Part shown: positions 53,664 to 60,458 of the stretch, piece by piece
Layout: the number at the start of each line of letters is the position of its first letter
Numbering within the stretch: the first letter of the stretch is position 1
Assembly: GCF_947501385.1 (NCBI RefSeq)
Contig: NZ_CANMVP010000007.1
Location: forward strand, 62,001 to 126,000
Length of the DNA stretch: 64,000 bases
Reading direction: 5' to 3'
Source of the DNA: an uncultured Polaribacter sp.
GTDB lineage: Bacteria; Bacteroidota; Bacteroidia; Flavobacteriales; Flavobacteriaceae
Notes under the pieces: model-generated
What the model was told of the DNA's origin: nothing
The model's database searches: none
The model's input: the letters and a program-made list of their open reading frames with translations, nothing else
Made by a program: the position numbers and the translations under genes

Positions 53664-53849
53664 CTTTAAGAGTCTATTTTCTTTATTCAATTCGCTAACT
53701 TTAAGTACATGCTCTATTGCTAAAGAATTCATTAAAATTGAAGCAAATCAATTAAGGAAATTCAACTCTTTTTTATAGTCTACAAACCTTACGATTTATA
53801 AAACTACTTTTTTTTATTTTTACGAATTTTCAAAGAACGGTTTCTAATT
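53637..53849 (-). ncRNA. Candidate regulon small RNA (or short-peptide transcript)
   Basis: The interval lies between a full regulon promoter (box 53887-53898, -7 at 53856-53863) and the first of three - strand terminators. Predicted length is about 210 nt. No ORF has convincing family signals. The only ATG frame of some length (start 53732, 64 codons) runs straight through the terminator hairpin, which argues against it being the real product; a shorter peptide cannot be excluded. Downstream, 53300-53636 holds two more terminators and could give read-through or extra short RNAs. The whole 53244-53923 gap has no recognisable protein gene. Confidence 0.45.
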
Positions 53850-53855
53850 CTGGTA

Positions 53856-53898
53856 CTAAATTACATTACTTTATAGAAATGAAATATGATATATATCA
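53856..53898 (-). promoter_or_regulatory. FNR/CRP-type box and -7 element in front of the non-coding stretch
   Basis: On the - strand: TGATATATATCA (53887-53898), 23 bp, then TAATTTAG (53856-53863) followed by TAC, the same string as in the hsp20 promoter. No gene start follows within 100 bp. Confidence 0.75.
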
Positions 53899-53923
53899 GT
53901 TTTGAAATTTTTTCTACTTTTTT

Positions 53924-54310
53924 TTAAAAAAGCACAATTCCGTAAGCTATATTCAGTAAAAAAATACCCAAAAAGAAAAGAAGTGTATAGACTGTTTGTA
54001 CAAATTTAATATTCATAAATTCTAACCACACAACTGTTCTTTTGGGCAGTATAAATAAAGAGAGGCCAATAGATAATGAAATCCAACCGATTAAGGTAAT
54101 GATGATTTTCCAATCGGGTTGCCAGATATTATGAAATAGAATGTTAAGTAGTCCTATAATAATGCATATAAAGGAAGATATGATTAAGAATTTTTCGTCT
54201 TTTAAATCGTTAAATATCTGCCGTATTCTTTTGGGGTTAAAGCTTAGTATTAAAAAGAAAATAATAAAATACCATCCCCAGAACTTTGCTAAAAAAATTG
54301 AAATATCCAT
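53924..54310 (-). CDS. Small four-helix membrane protein, unknown
   Basis: A 128-residue protein with about four membrane helices (WGWYFIIFFLILSF, FLIISSFICIIIGLLNIL, IIITLIGWISLSIGLSLFIL, YTLLFFLGIFLLNIAYGIVL). No family is recognised. It starts 11 bp after the stop of the USP gene at 54322, so it is co-transcribed under the box at 55211. Its role in the stress response is unknown. Confidence 0.65.
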   Translation of the reverse strand: MDISIFLAKFWGWYFIIFFLILSFNPKRIRQIFNDLKDEKFLIISSFICIIIGLLNILFHNIWQPDWKIIITLIGWISLSIGLSLFILPKRTVVWLEFMNIKFVQTVYTLLFFLGIFLLNIAYGIVLF

Positions 54311-54321
54311 TATATTTTGTT

Positions 54322-55161
54322 TTATTCATGTAATACTAAAAAAGGAACATTTGTGTGGTAGCTAATTTTTTCTGCATTTGAATGAAAAAATAATTGCTGG
54401 AAATAGTTTAAGTTTTTAGCCACCATTACAATCATGTCTATGCCTCTACTTTCTACAAAACATTGCACAGCATCTTCAAACTTTTCATTGGTTAATGTAT
54501 GAAAGCTATAGTTGTAATTATAAAATAAATCTTTTAGTAAATTCTTGTTATTTTGTTGATCGTTATTTAACAGTACCTCTTGTTTATGAATATGAACAAC
54601 TCTTAACGCAACACCTTTGTTTTCTATGACCTCAAAAAGGGGTTCCAATACCTGAATATTAAAATGTTCTACAAAGTCTGTTGGAAATGCAATTTCTTTT
54701 AGGGCTTTAAATTTTGTGTTCTCTGGTACAATTAGCGTAGTACAAGCTACTTTTGTAATAACATCTCCTGCATTGCTACCCACTATTTTTTCTTTGAGAC
54801 CAGAAGCACCTTTTGTACCCATTACAATCATGTCTATCTTTTTCTCTTTGACATGTTTTCTTAAAGAATCTATCAAATAACTGTATTCTGCAAGTATATA
54901 AAACTTATGCTTTTTATTAGCTGGAAATTCTCGAGAAATACGTTTTAAAATTTTTCTTAATTTTATCTTTGAAGGATTGATATAGGCTTGCTCTAAAACG
55001 TTAGAATCAGGAATGTAAGGGGAATCTAATACGATGTTTTTAAAACCACCTACATTTAATACATAAAAAGTACAAACATCATGCTTATAAAAATTGATAG
55101 CATAGGCTATGGCGTTCCATGAATTTTCTGAAAAGTCTGTTGGTAATAAAATATTTTTCAT
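54322..55161 (-). CDS. Universal stress protein, tandem UspA domains
   Basis: A 279-residue UspA protein: NILLPTDFSENSWNAIAYAI, nucleotide loop GTKGASGLKEKIVGSNA, domain 2 from EIAFPTDFVEHFNIQ. In-frame starts exist at 55182 and 55176, but the -7 element occupies 55180-55187, so the transcript should begin near 55173; only the ATG at 55161 lies inside it, and this start also matches the paralogues. First gene of a pair with the membrane protein at 53924. Confidence 0.92.
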   Translation of the reverse strand: MKNILLPTDFSENSWNAIAYAINFYKHDVCTFYVLNVGGFKNIVLDSPYIPDSNVLEQAYINPSKIKLRKILKRISREFPANKKHKFYILAEYSYLIDSLRKHVKEKKIDMIVMGTKGASGLKEKIVGSNAGDVITKVACTTLIVPENTKFKALKEIAFPTDFVEHFNIQVLEPLFEVIENKGVALRVVHIHKQEVLLNNDQQNNKNLLKDLFYNYNYSFHTLTNEKFEDAVQCFVESRGIDMIVMVAKNLNYFQQLFFHSNAEKISYHTNVPFLVLHE

Positions 55162-55179
55162 CAATATTTGCTTCATAAG

Positions 55180-55222
55180 CAAATTTAAAATGAAGACATT
55201 TTATAAAAAATGATATTCATCA
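55180..55222 (-). promoter_or_regulatory. FNR/CRP-type box and -7 element of the 54322 operon
   Basis: On the - strand: TGATGAATATCA (55211-55222), 23 bp, then TAAATTTG (55180-55187), a perfect TAnnTTTG. Confidence 0.85.
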
Positions 55223-55294
55223 TATTCTATATTCCTGCTACATTCATAATAGAAATAGTTTCTTTTTTTAATAAAAACGTAAAGAGATGTTTGA

Positions 55295-56347
55295 TTAATA
55301 CATGTTTTTTAGTTTTTGAATGTCCAATATTTTAATATTCCTCCCTTCAATAGCTATAAGGCCTTGCTTTTTAAAGCTCGATATGGTTCTAATGAGCGTT
55401 TCTGGGGCAATACCAGCGACACTTGCCAAATCATTACGAGAAATTTTTATAGGATCTTTAGGCTTTACATTTAGTTTTTCTGCAAATTTAAGAATGGTAA
55501 CAGCGGTTTTCTTATTTACAGAACTGTAAGCCATTTGTAATAATTGATCTTTAATACCTAAAATATTTTCATTCAATAATTCTAAAAGTTCTAATGCCAC
55601 TGTATGATTATTCGTCAATATATTCTGAAGTTCACTTTTAGAAATACCTACTAATTTTAATTCTTTGATGGCTTTAGCGGTTTCTTGATACGAAATGTTC
55701 TGAGTAAATGAAGTATAACCAAACAAATCATCTTCTTTGTATAAGGCTGTAATTAGTTCTTTTCCTTTTTCATCTAGTTTATAACACTTTACAACTCCTT
55801 TTAAGACTAAATAAATAAAGTTAGAATTGTACCCTTCTTTATAAATAATGGCATCTTTTTTATAAGTAAAAACCTCTCCGTTGTCATCAAAAAAATTTTT
55901 TAAATCGTTAAGGGTTTGTATCTCTTCTTCTGGTGCTATTTCTTTAGTGACAATGTTATTCCTCTCATCCTTTAAAATAGCCGCCTTTGCTAAACGACTT
56001 TTAATCGCACTAACCAGTTCTTCTTCACTAAAAGGTTTTGTGATATAATCATCTGCTCCTAAATCCATTCCTTTTCTTACATCTCTTCTTTCTGTTTTTG
56101 CTGATAAAAAAATAAAAGGAATATGCTTTGCTTCATCATTTTTTGCCAAAGATTTCAGTACACCATAGCCATCTAATTCTGGCATCAAAATATCGCAAAC
56201 TACAATATCTGGTTGCTCTTTTAAAGCTAATGCTACGCCAATCTTTCCATTAGGTGCCACCAAAACTTTAAAGTCAGAAAGGGCTAGCAGTTCAGCTGTG
56301 TTTTCTCTTAAAACGGCATCATCTTCAATTAATAGTATTTTTTTCAT
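55295..56347 (-). CDS. Response regulator fused to a CRP/FNR-type DNA-binding protein
   Basis: A 350-residue transcription regulator. Receiver domain ~1-120 with phospho-acceptor Asp52 (CDILMPELDG), acidic pair near IEDD and Lys104 in YITKPF. A cyclic-nucleotide-binding-like beta roll follows at ~145-235 (YKEGYNSNFIYLVLKGVVKCY), then a dimer helix and a CRP-type winged HTH (~300-342). The recognition helix APETLIRTISSFKKQG keeps Glu316 and Arg320 of CRP/FNR proteins that read TGA. There is no FNR-type Cys cluster, so it is unlikely to sense oxygen by an Fe-S centre; the input is expected from phosphorylation. It overlaps its kinase gene by 4 bp. It is the best candidate to bind the TGAY-N2-ATATCA boxes. 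Confidence 0.92.
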   Translation of the reverse strand: MKKILLIEDDAVLRENTAELLALSDFKVLVAPNGKIGVALALKEQPDIVVCDILMPELDGYGVLKSLAKNDEAKHIPFIFLSAKTERRDVRKGMDLGADDYITKPFSEEELVSAIKSRLAKAAILKDERNNIVTKEIAPEEEIQTLNDLKNFFDDNGEVFTYKKDAIIYKEGYNSNFIYLVLKGVVKCYKLDEKGKELITALYKEDDLFGYTSFTQNISYQETAKAIKELKLVGISKSELQNILTNNHTVALELLELLNENILGIKDQLLQMAYSSVNKKTAVTILKFAEKLNVKPKDPIKISRNDLASVAGIAPETLIRTISSFKKQGLIAIEGRNIKILDIQKLKNMY

Positions 56348-57588
56348 GAGGTAGCATTGTTAGGAATTGTAATTGTAAATATAGTTTCTACATTCTCTGT
56401 ACTTGTAAAGCATATAGTTCCTCCTAAATTTTCGAGATGATTTTTCACAATATTAAGGCCAATACCAGTACCTTGCGTAAATAGTGCATTTTCTGCTCTA
56501 AAATAACGATTGAAAATATTTTTTTGATCTTTTTCAGGTATTCCAATTCCATTGTCTTTTACCTTAAAAACAGTTTTTGAATGATCTTGCGTTATAAAAA
56601 TGTCTATGGCAGTATTTTCAGAGGAATACTTTATAGCGTTGTGTACTACGTTAGACAAGGTTAGTTCTATAATTTTTTCATCTTGAAATAATGAAAAATC
56701 ATCAATATCTTCAGGGTAATTAATCTTTTGACCATCTTTTAGTAACATATTTATATTGTAAATTACTTCATTCACAACTTTGCTTAATTTAAACGTAGTG
56801 GGTGTATAAATAATTTTACCTGTTTCTAACTTTTCTACCGATAAGAAGTCGTTTAATATATTATTTAAGTAATGTACTTTATCTGTTATTGTTTTTATAT
56901 GTTTATCTCTTTGTGATTGTTGATCTGTTAATTTATATTTACTTAACAACATCGCAGATGTTAATATACCACTTAAAGGTGTTTTAAATTCATGTGAAAC
57001 GAGTGATAGAAACTTCGTTTTTAATTCGTTTAGTTCTTGTTCTTTTTTTAATGCAGTCTTAATTTCTTCTTCAACTTGTATTCGCTTTTTATTTTCACTA
57101 TCAAGTTCAATATTTAGTGTTTTAAGTTCATCAATAGCTATTTTTAACTCTTGTGTTCTTTGTTCAATTTTTTCTTCTAACTTGCTGTTTAAACTTTTAA
57201 TTTTTTCTTCTTGATTTTTACGAATGGTAATGTCTATAACGATCGTCATCACATAATTTTTACCATACAGCGTAAACGGATTTAATCCTGCTTCTAAGGG
57301 AAAAGAACTTCCATCTTTTTTAAGGCCAAAAATATCACGTCCTTGTCCCATTTTACGATGTTTACAATTTTTCACAAAGCCTTTAAAATGAGCATCATGA
57401 CCTGCACGATAATTTTTGGGGATTAAAATGTTTAGGGGTTTCTCTAGCAGTTCTTCTTTATCATAACCAAACATACGTTTGGCAGATTCATTTGCTTCTA
57501 TAATAATTTGATGTTCGTTAACAACAAGTACTCCTTCAGAAATAGTTCCTAAGAGGAGGTTGAAAACAGCTTGGTATTCTTTAAACAT
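56344..57588 (-). CDS. Soluble PAS histidine kinase, FixL-like heme-PAS candidate
   Basis: A 414-residue kinase without membrane helices. The PAS domain (~10-122) has the FixL-type run IPKNYRAGHDAHF and MGQGRDIFGLKKDGSSFP: His64 and Arg84 are 20 residues apart, the same spacing as the heme-ligand His200 and oxygen-sensing Arg220 of Bradyrhizobium FixL. A coiled coil (125-190) leads to the HisKA domain with SHEFKTPL (phospho-His199), and HATPase_c shows NAIKYSS, DNGIGIP and GTGIGLNIV. Oxygen sensing is a hypothesis: His in this position also occurs in PAS domains without heme. It is co-transcribed with the CRP-type response regulator. Confidence 0.9.
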   Translation of the reverse strand: MFKEYQAVFNLLLGTISEGVLVVNEHQIIIEANESAKRMFGYDKEELLEKPLNILIPKNYRAGHDAHFKGFVKNCKHRKMGQGRDIFGLKKDGSSFPLEAGLNPFTLYGKNYVMTIVIDITIRKNQEEKIKSLNSKLEEKIEQRTQELKIAIDELKTLNIELDSENKKRIQVEEEIKTALKKEQELNELKTKFLSLVSHEFKTPLSGILTSAMLLSKYKLTDQQSQRDKHIKTITDKVHYLNNILNDFLSVEKLETGKIIYTPTTFKLSKVVNEVIYNINMLLKDGQKINYPEDIDDFSLFQDEKIIELTLSNVVHNAIKYSSENTAIDIFITQDHSKTVFKVKDNGIGIPEKDQKNIFNRYFRAENALFTQGTGIGLNIVKNHLENLGGTICFTSTENVETIFTITIPNNATS

Positions 57589-57655
57589 TTTGGGGGAAAT
57601 TTAGTTAGCAATCAAAGGGTTAAAGATACAAAAAATGCATTCTAAAAAGGAATCC

Positions 57656-57698
57656 TGATATATATCATTCTTAAAAGAATTTATGAATGATACTTTTG
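57656..57698 (+). promoter_or_regulatory. FNR/CRP-type box and -7 element between kinase and GNAT genes
   Basis: TGATATATATCA (57656-57667), 23 bp, then TACTTTTG (57691-57698), a perfect TAnnTTTG, driving the gene at 57743. Read on the - strand the same palindrome faces the kinase gene, but its closest -7-like string (TATCTTTA) is 27 bp away, so kinase autoregulation is uncertain. Confidence 0.85.
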
Positions 57699-57742
57699 TC
57701 TCTAGAAATTATAGGTTACGATGCATTTAAAAAAACAATATA

Positions 57743-58513
57743 ATGGAACAATTAATTGAACTAAATAAAAAAAACATAATAGAAGAACATATTTGCTGTG
57801 CAATATCTGACAAGAAATGTGCTGATAGTTATCAAGCAAAAAAAGATTGGCTAACCAAAGAATTTAATAATGGATATGTTTTTAGAAGAATTAATGAGAG
57901 AGCAAAAGTTTTTATAGAATATGGGCCTGCTGAAAATGCATGGATTCCTATTACTGCACCAAATTTTTTGAATATTAATTGTTTTTGGGTAGCTGGAAGA
58001 TATAAAAAGAAAGGATACGGAAAGGCACTATTAAAGACTGCAATAGAAGATGCAAAAAAGCAAGGCAAAGATGGATTAATAACTGTTGTGGGAACTAAAA
58101 AATTTCATTTTATGAGCGATACAAAATGGCTCCTAAAACAAGGGTTTGAAGATATTGAAAGAATTTCAAGCGGCTTTAGCTTGTTAGTAAAAAAGTTAAA
58201 TCCAAAAGCAGCAACACCTAAGTTTAATGAATCTGTTAAAAGTGGAGAATGTTCCGAAAAAGATGGAATTGTAGTTTATTATTCTAATAGATGTCCTTTT
58301 GCTGAATTTCACGCAAATGAATCATTGGTAGAAACCGCACAAAAGAGAAACCTGCCATTAAAATTAATTAAATTGAAAACGATGGAAGAAGCACAAAATT
58401 CACCAAGTCCAGCAACCATTTTCAGCCTATTTTTAAATGGGAAATTTATAACAACTGATATTAGTGCTTGTATGCACAGTAGATTTGACAAGGTTATAGA
58501 GAAATTAAAATAA
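57743..58513 (+). CDS. GNAT acetyltransferase with C-terminal YoaP-like domain
   Basis: A 256-residue protein. Residues ~60-150 are a GNAT fold with the acetyl-CoA loop RYKKKGYGKALLKTAI. Residues ~165-256 match the YoaP-like domain (VVYYSNRCPFAEFHANESL, LNGKFITTDISACM), with Cys in NRCPF and SACMHSRF that suggest thiol or redox chemistry. The acetyl acceptor is unknown. A regulon box 76 bp upstream places it under the same control as the stress proteins. Confidence 0.82.
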   Translation: MEQLIELNKKNIIEEHICCAISDKKCADSYQAKKDWLTKEFNNGYVFRRINERAKVFIEYGPAENAWIPITAPNFLNINCFWVAGRYKKKGYGKALLKTAIEDAKKQGKDGLITVVGTKKFHFMSDTKWLLKQGFEDIERISSGFSLLVKKLNPKAATPKFNESVKSGECSEKDGIVVYYSNRCPFAEFHANESLVETAQKRNLPLKLIKLKTMEEAQNSPSPATIFSLFLNGKFITTDISACMHSRFDKVIEKLK

Positions 58514-58711
58514 AAAAGAAAGATTAATAGATTTTGTGATACCCTCTAAATAGTTAGTTAATAAATTGAGATGAAGATGTATTTACAAGTCTGCCAATTT
58601 TTTTATTTTAAGTTCTTGAGAAGAAGAAGAAGAAAAAGAAGAGGATTATCAGCTTGTATTTAACCGAAAAGGATCACTTTTTTTAAGTTACGAGTCACAA
58701 ATAATAATGTT
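58514..58711 (+). other. Intergenic stretch with a GAA-rich run and a possible 30-codon micro-ORF
   Basis: No regulon box of the right spacing was found. A purine run (58618-58643, AAGAAG type) is part of an ATG frame at 58571-58663 that would encode a 30-residue peptide with a hydrophobic start and the polybasic stretch RRRRRKRR. No family or clear ribosome site supports it. Confidence 0.35.
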
Positions 58712-59110
58712 ATGCATAAAAGATTGAATGCTAAGTTTTACCAAAGTATTGCCAAATTATTTTACGCAATTGCTGCTGTTGACAAAATCATTAGGGAAGA
58801 AGAATTTTCGGCTTTAAAAAAACTTGTAAAGAATCAATGGCGATATGTTAGTGGAAGCGAAGACAAATATACTAGAGATGCTGCGTATCAAATTGAATTT
58901 GTTTTCGAATGGTTACAATTAAAAGGGTTAGATGCTTATGATTGCTATAATGAGTTTATTGCTTATAAAAATGAACATCCCTATTTTTTTACAGATCAAA
59001 TAAATCGTTTAATTATGAGAACAGCAGAGGAAATTGCGCTTGCTTATGCTGGTAAAAATAAATCTGAACTAATTATGCTAGCAAAACTGAATCTTCATTT
59101 AAAAAACTAA
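58712..59110 (+). CDS. TerB-like small protein
   Basis: A 132-residue cytoplasmic helical protein. LFYAIAAVDKIIREEEFSALKKLV is the typical first part of a TerB/tellurite-resistance-like domain, with the acidic IxxxE(E) metal-site spacing. The rest is helical (YQIEFVFEWLQLKGLDAYDC, LIMRTAEEIALAYAGKNKSE). Function is unknown beyond an association with stress responses. It is 4 bp before the DUF302 gene. Confidence 0.65.
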   Translation: MHKRLNAKFYQSIAKLFYAIAAVDKIIREEEFSALKKLVKNQWRYVSGSEDKYTRDAAYQIEFVFEWLQLKGLDAYDCYNEFIAYKNEHPYFFTDQINRLIMRTAEEIALAYAGKNKSELIMLAKLNLHLKN

Positions 59111-59114
59111 TGTC

Positions 59115-59513
59115 ATGAGTTATTATTTTACCACCATTATAAAAGGGAATTTTGAGAGTGTTTTAGACAAAGTAACAGCAGCGCTTAAAAAAGAAGGCTT
59201 CGGAGTATTAACAACAATTAATATACAAGAAACACTTAAAAATAAGCTCGATGTAGATTTTAAAAAATACACCATTTTAGGAGCCTGTAATCCGTCTTTT
59301 GCACACAAAGCATTGCAAGCAGAAAATAAAATAGGAACCATGTTGCCTTGTAATGTGATTGTGCAAGAAAATAAAAATAATAAAATTGAAGTTTCAGCTA
59401 TAAATCCTTTAATTTCTATGCAAGCAGTTGAAAACAATCAATTAGAACGTCTTGCAGAAAAGGTGAGTCATAAATTAGAAAATGTGATAAAAATCATACA
59501 CAATGAAAAATGA
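59115..59513 (+). CDS. DUF302 family protein
   Basis: A 132-residue single-domain protein. YYFTTIIKGNFESVLDKVTAALKKEGFGVLTTINIQ, given here by its parts, and the core YTILGACNPSFAHKALQAEN followed by LPCNVIVQEN match the DUF302 pattern, including both conserved Cys (GACNP and LPCNV). The biochemical function is unknown; members often sit with redox, heme or c-type-cytochrome genes. It is translationally linked with the TerB-like gene upstream. Confidence 0.82.
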   Translation: MSYYFTTIIKGNFESVLDKVTAALKKEGFGVLTTINIQETLKNKLDVDFKKYTILGACNPSFAHKALQAENKIGTMLPCNVIVQENKNNKIEVSAINPLISMQAVENNQLERLAEKVSHKLENVIKIIHNEK

Positions 59514-59709
59514 TTTTAACAGTATTATCAACAAAAATGCTATTGTTTTAATTGATTTTTTAAAGGTGGAGAACAGGTTTAAAGAGCATCAGGAACCTTT
59601 CAAAAGGAAAAGTTTATTCGCATTATTAATAGTTTCAGATTCATTTCTTAGAAAAAAAACAACAACTTTAAAAGAACGTGCAAACACATTTTATACTATG
59701 ATAAAATAG
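59503..59709 (+). CDS. Small hypothetical protein (68 aa), possibly decayed thioredoxin-like
   Basis: A 68-codon frame whose ATG overlaps the DUF302 stop by 11 nt. The start NDFNSIINKNAIVLIDFLKVE resembles the first strand and helix of thioredoxins, but the CxxC site that should follow is absent and the rest is a basic stretch (KRKSLFALLIVSDSFLRKKT). It may be a pseudogene remnant or a very divergent small protein. The overlap with DUF302 supports translation; nothing else does. Confidence 0.35.
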   Translation: MKNDFNSIINKNAIVLIDFLKVENRFKEHQEPFKRKSLFALLIVSDSFLRKKTTTLKERANTFYTMIK

Positions 59710-59761
59710 CTTTAAACAACTTGTTTTATAGAGAATCTTTAAACAAAAAAGATATTTTGTA

Positions 59762-59804
59762 TGATGAATATCATTTTATAGCAGAAGATACTATGCTATT
59801 TTTG
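59762..59804 (+). promoter_or_regulatory. FNR/CRP-type box and -7 element of the WG-repeat/M50/efflux operon
   Basis: TGATGAATATCA (59762-59773), 23 bp, then TATTTTTG (59797-59804), a perfect TAnnTTTG. The next ATG is at 59833, giving a leader of about 20 nt. An open frame passes over this promoter on the + strand but shows no family signal. Confidence 0.85.
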
Positions 59805-59832
59805 AAAAGTTGTAACTATAAAATAATTTGTT

Positions 59833-60444
59833 ATGAAAAGAGTCGTCATCTTATTTCTTTTAGCATTTCTAACGCCATTTTTTGCATTTACCCAAACACA
59901 AGATACTTTTGAAAAGATTTCTCCTTTTTATGAAGGTCTTTCTGCTATAAAAAAAGGAAATCAATGGGCTTTTATAAATACGAAAGGTGCTATTATAATT
60001 GGTTTTAGAGATGATTTAGTAACTACAAAAACAAATGATGGAGTGTACCCAGTTTTTAGGAACAACCGATGTTTAATCGTAAAAGAAAAAGAGCATATTT
60101 CTTATTTCGGATATATTGATACCGTTGGAAAAACAGTGATAGAACCCACTTTTTTAAATGCAGAAAACTTCCAAAATAATGTAGCCATAGTTTTAGAGTT
60201 AAAGAAAGAGATAGCAGGTTACAATAATGTTATAGGAAAGAGTATTGTTTACCGTACCTATTCAGAAGTAATTATTAATAAGAAAGGTGAAATGATAGAA
60301 AATCTAACCGCGCCTAAAAATATAGTTTTGGAGAGAAAATTTCTTCTTAAACCACCAAAAATTACATCAAAATTACTTTCAGAACAATTGGTTGCAGTCC
60401 TAAACAAAAATAAAAGATGGATGCTAAAAAGAATCACGAATTAA
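59833..60444 (+). CDS. WG-repeat secreted protein
   Basis: A 203-residue exported protein with a Sec signal (FLLAFLTPFFAFTQ). It has WG-type repeats: PFYEGLSAIKKGNQWAFINTKGAII, given by its parts, and HISYFGYIDTVGKTVIEPTF. WG repeats form beta structures of unknown ligand. It is followed by the M50 protease gene 14 bp downstream and is directly behind a regulon promoter, so it heads this operon. Confidence 0.75.
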   Translation: MKRVVILFLLAFLTPFFAFTQTQDTFEKISPFYEGLSAIKKGNQWAFINTKGAIIIGFRDDLVTTKTNDGVYPVFRNNRCLIVKEKEHISYFGYIDTVGKTVIEPTFLNAENFQNNVAIVLELKKEIAGYNNVIGKSIVYRTYSEVIINKKGEMIENLTAPKNIVLERKFLLKPPKITSKLLSEQLVAVLNKNKRWMLKRITN

Positions 60445-60458
60445 TCTGAGTAGAAGAG

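Noticed and set aside
53538..53732. 64-codon frame (start 53732, - strand) in the non-coding stretch
   Set aside because: It reads through a perfect terminator hairpin that is duplicated downstream outside any frame, and has no family-like features; the stretch fits a short RNA better.
58618..58643. Short GAA repeats as a CRISPR or satellite array
   Set aside because: There are no spacers or regular longer units; it is only a low-complexity purine run.
58514..58711. Regulon box in front of the TerB-like/DUF302 genes
   Set aside because: TGATACCC and ATTATC strings occur but lack the second half-site and the 23-bp spacing.
59710..59832. Open frame on the + strand before the WG-repeat gene
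   Set aside because: It has no recognisable motif and lies over a perfect regulon box and -7 element; treated as promoter DNA.
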